Shown here in pieces: positions 60,632-64,000 of a DNA stretch of 64,000 nucleotides (its first letter is position 1; each line of letters starts with the position of its first letter). Origin of the DNA: Nocardioides albus (lineage in GTDB: Bacteria > Actinomycetota > Actinomycetes > Propionibacteriales > Nocardioidaceae); contig NZ_BMQT01000002.1 in assembly GCF_014648255.1 (NCBI RefSeq), forward strand, positions 124,001 through 188,000, given 5' to 3'. A program made the translations under genes and the position numbers. Under the pieces are notes generated by a model. The model saw only the letters and a program-made list of their open reading frames with translations, was not told the DNA's origin and did no database searches.

Positions 60632-60832
60632 ATGTCCGCCAGCCACGGCAACACCCCGGCAGCCTGGATCGCAGTCGCGGTCGGCCTCCTCGGCTTCCTG
60701 ATCGGCAGCGTCGCCATGATGCTCGACCCGATCAGCTGGTTCATCTTCTGGGTCGGTGTGGCTGTCACCGTCGTCGGCGGCCTGCTCTTCATCGTGCTCG
60801 CCAAGCTCGGCTTCAACACCGAGTCACACTGA
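60632..60832 (+). CDS. HGxxPAAW family small membrane protein
   Basis: The 66-residue protein begins MSASHGNTPAAWIAV, matching the HGxxPAAW signature, and has two membrane helices (about 11-30 and 34-58). The family is widespread beside trp genes in actinobacteria and its function is unknown. AGAGGAG lies about nine bases before ATG at 60632. A perfect palindrome follows, closing the transcript from this side. Confidence 0.88.
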   Translation: MSASHGNTPAAWIAVAVGLLGFLIGSVAMMLDPISWFIFWVGVAVTVVGGLLFIVLAKLGFNTESH

Positions 60833-60856
60833 GCCTGTGAACTGAGTCCGTGAGAC

Positions 60857-60892
60857 AGCGAGGCCCCCGGCGGATCCGCCGGGGGCCTCGCT
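60857..60892. terminator. Perfect 36-nt palindrome, bidirectional terminator
   Basis: AGCGAGGCCCCCGGCGGA is followed directly by its exact complement. It lies between the HGxxPAAW gene and the convergent DUF4190 copy B. Confidence 0.88.
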
Positions 60893-60907
60893 GATGTGCA
60901 GCTGTGC

Positions 60908-61237
60908 TCAGTAGGTGTTGGCGTTGACGCTCAGCGCGCCGGTGGCGTACAGGATGATCGCCAGGACGGTCCAGACGATCGAGATGATCCCGAGGATGAA
61001 ACCAGCGGTCGCCATCCCGCGCCCGCTGATCGCTCCGCCGGAGGCGTCGATCTCGCCCTGCGCCTGCTTGCCGAGGATCAGAGCGGGGATTCCGGTGAAG
61101 ATGCCGCAGCAGACGAGGCCGAGAATGCCGAGGACGAGCGCCCAGATCGCCTTCTTGCTGTTGCCCGCAGGCTGGCCGGGCTGCCCGGGTGCCGGCGACC
61201 CGTACTGCGGGGGCGGCGGCGGTGTTCCGTAGCTCAT
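60908..61237 (-). CDS. DUF4190 membrane protein, copy B
   Basis: The 109-residue protein starts MSYGTPPPPPQYGSPAPG and has two membrane helices (about 30-54 and 74-98) separated by a short cytoplasmic 'GKQAQGEIDASGG' loop. It is a paralogue of copy A (60089-60424); the region before the start is also conserved (CTCCAAAGTCAGGCG and GAGAAAC-TAACG). ATG at 61237 with GGAGG eight bases upstream is preferred to a start 78 nt earlier. It is divergent from trpC, sharing 61238-61384. Confidence 0.8.
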   Translation of the reverse strand: MSYGTPPPPPQYGSPAPGQPGQPAGNSKKAIWALVLGILGLVCCGIFTGIPALILGKQAQGEIDASGGAISGRGMATAGFILGIISIVWTVLAIILYATGALSVNANTY

Positions 61238-61384
61238 GTGTCTGACCTCCAAAGTCAGGCGAGTTGGGTAGAGATGGGAGAAACTTAACGTTTCCCGCCC
61301 GCACTGTGGCGCCAAATCGGGCGTGTCACGTCTCGGGTGAGAGGCTTTGCACGTGGGTCATACCCGGAAACGAGAGGTTTAAAC

Positions 61385-62167
61385 ATGTCGGTGCTCGAAA
61401 AGATCATCGACGGCGTACGCCTGGACCTGGCGCAGCGGCAGGCGACGGTGTCGGAGGCGGACCTGCGGGCCCGGCTGACCGACGTCGACGCGCCCCGCGA
61501 CCCGATGCCGCACCTGCGTGCGGCGGGCAGCAGCGTGATCGCCGAGGTGAAGCGGAAGAGCCCCTCCAAGGGTGCTCTCGCCGAGATCCCTGACCCGGCC
61601 GAGCTGGCCGCCAAGTACGCCGCAGGTGGTGCCGCCGCGATCTCGGTGCTCACCGAGGAGCGCCGTTTCGGCGGGTCTCTCGCCGATCTGCGCGCGGTCC
61701 GGGCCGCCGTCGAGACGCCGATCCTGCGCAAGGACTTCATCGTCGAGCCCTACCAGCTGCTCGAGGCCCGGGCCGCGGGCGCGGACCTGGCGCTGCTGAT
61801 CGTCGCCGCGCTGGACGACGACACGCTGCGCAGTCTCTATGAATACGCGCGCGAGCTCGGGCTGACCGTGCTGGTCGAGACCCACGACGAGGCCGAGGTC
61901 GCCCGGGCGGTCGATCTCGGCGCCGATCTGATCGGTGTCAACGCCCGCAACCTGAAGACATTGGAGATCGACCAGGACGTCTTCGGACGGCTCGCGCCGC
62001 TCATCCCCGAGGACCGGGTGAAGGTCGCCGAGTCGGGCATCTTCACCGCCACCGACGTCAAGCGTCACGTCTCCGAAGGGGCCCGCGCGGTCCTGGTCGG
62101 CGAGGCGCTGGTCAAGCATGGCGACCCGCAAGGCACGGTCGCCGAGTTCACCGGAATCCAAGGCTAG
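61385..62167 (+). CDS. trpC: Indole-3-glycerol phosphate synthase
   Basis: TrpC closes the indole ring from CdRP. The 260-residue barrel has '[13 protein letters not shown]' with the catalytic Lys and Glu, '[22 protein letters not shown]' region (quoted as '[12 protein letters not shown]'), '[13 protein letters not shown]' and '[12 protein letters not shown]'. It is the monofunctional type with no TrpF domain fused, consistent with PriA supplying that step. ATG at 61385 has GAGAGG eight bases upstream. No run of Trp codons or attenuator is seen in the leader. trpB follows after 19 nt. Confidence 0.95.
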   Translation: MSVLEKIIDGVRLDLAQRQATVSEADLRARLTDVDAPRDPMPHLRAAGSSVIAEVKRKSPSKGALAEIPDPAELAAKYAAGGAAAISVLTEERRFGGSLADLRAVRAAVETPILRKDFIVEPYQLLEARAAGADLALLIVAALDDDTLRSLYEYARELGLTVLVETHDEAEVARAVDLGADLIGVNARNLKTLEIDQDVFGRLAPLIPEDRVKVAESGIFTATDVKRHVSEGARAVLVGEALVKHGDPQGTVAEFTGIQG

Positions 62168-62186
62168 GCCGAGAGCAGATACAGCC

Positions 62187-63431
62187 ATGACAACTCACAT
62201 CCACGAAACGACGAGCTACGACGCCGACGAGTTCGGCTGGTTCGGTGGCGAGGCCGAGGGCTTCGGCGGCCGCTTCATGCCCGAGGCGCTGATGAAGGCG
62301 CTCATCGAGCTCGACGACGCCTGGCAGAAGGCCAAGGCCGACCCCGCATTCGTGGCCGAGTTCGATGCGATCCTGCGTGACTACGCCAACCTGCCCAGCC
62401 CGCTCTACCACGCGACCCGGCTCTCCGAGCAGCTCGGCCTACGGGTCCTCCTCAAGCGGGAGGACCTCAACCACACCGGCGCCCACAAGATCCGCAACGT
62501 GCTCGGCCAGGCCCTGCTCACCAAGCGGATGGGCAAGACCCGGGTGATCGCCGAGACCGGCGCCGGCCAGCACGGCGTGGCCTCGGCGACGGCGGCCGCC
62601 TACTTCGGTCTCGACTGCACCGTCTACATGGGTAAGGTCGACACCGACCGCCAGGCGCTCAACGTGGCCCGGATGCGGCTGCTCGGCGCCGAGGTCGTCC
62701 CGGTGCCCTCCGGCAGCGGCACCCTCAAGGACGCGATCAACGAGGCGCTGCGCGACTGGGTAGCGACCGTCGACCACACCGCCTACCTGTTCGGCACCGC
62801 CGCCGGACCGCACCCGTTCCCGACGCTGGTCCGGGACATCGTGCGCGGCATCGGCGACGAGGCCCGGGCGCAGTCCATCGAGCAGTTCGGTGGGCTCCCG
62901 AACGCCGTCGTCGCCGCGGTCGGTGGCGGCTCCAACGCGATCGGGCTCTTCACCGCGTTCCTGGATGACGAGGACGTCGAGATCCACGGCTTCGAGGCCG
63001 GGGGAGACGGCTTCGAGACCGGTCGCCACGCCGCGACCATCCAGGCCAACGACCCGGGCGTGCTCCACGGGGCCCGCACCTACGTGCTCCAGGACGAGGA
63101 CGGCCAGACCATCGAGTCCCACTCGATCTCCGCCGGCCTCGACTACCCCGGGGTCGGCCCACAGCACGCCTGGCTGGCCAAGTCCGGCCGCGCCTCCTAC
63201 ACCTCGATCACCGACAAGGAGGCGATGGACGCCTTCGCGCTGCTGTCGCGCTCGGAGGGCATCATCCCGGCGATCGAGTCCGCCCACGCGATCGCCGGCG
63301 CCATCAAGATCGCGCCGCAGATCAAGGAGCGCCACGGCGAAGGCGCCACGATCCTGATCAACCTGTCCGGTCGCGGCGACAAGGACATGGGCACCGCCAT
63401 CGATTACTTCGGACTGGGAGACGCAAAGTGA
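62187..63431 (+). CDS. trpB: Tryptophan synthase beta chain
   Basis: TrpB joins indole and serine to make tryptophan with PLP. The 414-residue protein is the TrpB1 type, with '[12 protein letters not shown]', '[16 protein letters not shown]' containing the PLP Lys101, '[10 protein letters not shown]', the phosphate-binding 'GGGSNAIG' and '[11 protein letters not shown]'. ATG at 62187 gives the usual short N-terminal extension. The stop overlaps trpA by GTGA. Confidence 0.96.
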   Translation: MTTHIHETTSYDADEFGWFGGEAEGFGGRFMPEALMKALIELDDAWQKAKADPAFVAEFDAILRDYANLPSPLYHATRLSEQLGLRVLLKREDLNHTGAHKIRNVLGQALLTKRMGKTRVIAETGAGQHGVASATAAAYFGLDCTVYMGKVDTDRQALNVARMRLLGAEVVPVPSGSGTLKDAINEALRDWVATVDHTAYLFGTAAGPHPFPTLVRDIVRGIGDEARAQSIEQFGGLPNAVVAAVGGGSNAIGLFTAFLDDEDVEIHGFEAGGDGFETGRHAATIQANDPGVLHGARTYVLQDEDGQTIESHSISAGLDYPGVGPQHAWLAKSGRASYTSITDKEAMDAFALLSRSEGIIPAIESAHAIAGAIKIAPQIKERHGEGATILINLSGRGDKDMGTAIDYFGLGDAK

Positions 63432-64000
63432 GCACGTCGGTAGCGTTCGAGAAGGCGAAGGCCGAGAACCGCGCCGCCCTGGTCGGCTACCTCCCGGCGG
63501 GCTTCCCCACGGTCGACGGCTCGATCGAGGCGCTGACGACGATGGTCGAGGCCGGCTGCGACATCATCGAGATCGGCCTGCCCTACTCCGACCCGGTCAT
63601 GGACGGCCCCACGATCCAGGATGCGGTGCAGCAGGCGCTCGACGGCGGCGTACGTGTCGACGACGTGTTCCGCGTCGTCGAGGCCGTTGCCGCGACCGGC
63701 GTGCCGACCCTGGTGATGACCAGCTGGAACCCGATCGAGCGCCGTGGCGTGGACCGCTTCGCCCAGCAGCTGCTGGACGCGGGTGGCGCGGGTCTGATCA
63801 CGCCCGACATCACCCCCGACTTCGCACCGGAGTGGATCGAGGCCGCCGACGCCCGCGACCTCGACAAGGTCTTCCTGGTGGCGCCGAGCAGCACCGACGA
63901 GCGAATCGCGATGACCACGGCCGAGTGCCGCGGCTTCGTCTACGCCACCGCGGTCATGGGCGTCACCGGCGCGCGTGCCAAGACCTCCGACCTGGCCGCC
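63428..64000 (+). CDS. trpA: Tryptophan synthase alpha chain (3' end outside window)
   Basis: TrpA splits indole glycerol phosphate to indole, which passes through a tunnel to TrpB. The open frame starts with GTG at 63428, overlapping trpB by four bases, and runs to the window end (191 codons) without a stop. Motifs are '[13 protein letters not shown]' at the start, '[20 protein letters not shown]' with catalytic Glu and Asp, '[15 protein letters not shown]' and '[13 protein letters not shown]'. About 75 residues should lie beyond the edge. Confidence 0.96.
   Translation, partial: MSTSVAFEKAKAENRAALVGYLPAGFPTVDGSIEALTTMVEAGCDIIEIGLPYSDPVMDGPTIQDAVQQALDGGVRVDDVFRVVEAVAATGVPTLVMTSWNPIERRGVDRFAQQLLDAGGAGLITPDITPDFAPEWIEAADARDLDKVFLVAPSSTDERIAMTTAECRGFVYATAVMGVTGARAKTSDLAA

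Noticed and set aside
61238..61384. A tryptophan attenuator before trpC
   Set aside because: No short frame with adjacent Trp codons and no alternative hairpin pair could be seen.
1..64000. tRNA, rRNA, transposase or prophage genes
   Set aside because: None could be seen on either strand; gene content is housekeeping throughout.

Overview
This window is a chromosomal segment of a very GC-rich actinobacterium (roughly 70% GC by eye). The gene set fits the Nocardioidaceae/Propionibacteriales: an actinobacterial dcw cluster with SepF and a Wag31-type DivIVA, a PriA-type HisA, an HGxxPAAW protein and a Trp-biosynthesis membrane protein beside trp genes, a SAV_6107-type HEPN gene and a TIGR03085 protein. 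Genus Nocardioides or a relative is my inference; no rRNA or tRNA gene is present to test it. The content is chromosomal housekeeping; I see no prophage, plasmid, insertion sequence or CRISPR array.

Layout. 1-8.5 kb: the end of an RskA-type anti-sigma factor, a polyprenyl diphosphate synthase, metF, an FAD oxidoreductase, two membrane proteins, then a LexA-controlled run (HEPN protein, methyltransferase, dinB) and a DUF3040 protein. 8.5-13.1 kb: a minus-strand moxR - DUF58 - transglutaminase operon. 13.3-33.1 kb: the division and cell wall cluster mraZ-rsmH-ftsL-ftsI-[marR-MFS]-murE-mraY-murD-ftsW-murG-murC-ftsQ-ftsZ-pgeF-yggS-sepF-divIVA. The marR and MFS genes interrupt it, and murF and yggT are missing from their usual places. 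33.2-42.7 kb: TraR/DksA-type gene, lspA, RluA-family pseudouridine synthase, GNAT, homocysteine methyltransferase, dnaE, a membrane protein and a DUF3352 protein. 42.8-45 kb: ybaK, a LON-domain protein and a membrane protein on the minus strand. 45.1-53.1 kb: hisDCBH, five unrelated genes, then priA-hisF. 53.1-59 kb: a secreted beta-propeller protein, a TIGR03085 protein and a heterodimeric ABC exporter. 59.1-64 kb: hisI, the Trp membrane protein, a duplicated DUF4190 region, and trpC-trpB-trpA (trpA cut by the window end).

How the genes work together. The cluster from mraZ to divIVA supplies lipid II precursors (murE, mraY, murD, murG, murC), septal synthesis (ftsW, ftsI, ftsL, ftsQ), the Z ring and its anchor (ftsZ, sepF) and polar growth (divIVA). 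Tight stop/start overlaps (ATGA, GTGA, TGATG) mark translationally coupled runs. The his and trp genes meet at PriA, which in actinobacteria usually serves both pathways, consistent with no trpF being seen here.

Most unusual structure. Three intergenic gaps (272-406, 23752-23944, 58979-59101) hold the same kind of array: 21-nt units in strict register, first in one orientation and then in the other, so that the transcript would fold into long hairpins. A fourth gap (6586-6669) has an unrelated 21-nt periodic sequence. It is followed by two 15-bp hairpins that share an 18-nt loop sequence; the second buries the dinB ribosome binding site and start codon. Other control elements are a LexA box, four MraZ boxes in 10-nt register, a probable mraW RNA element, and a palindrome at the ftsZ promoter.
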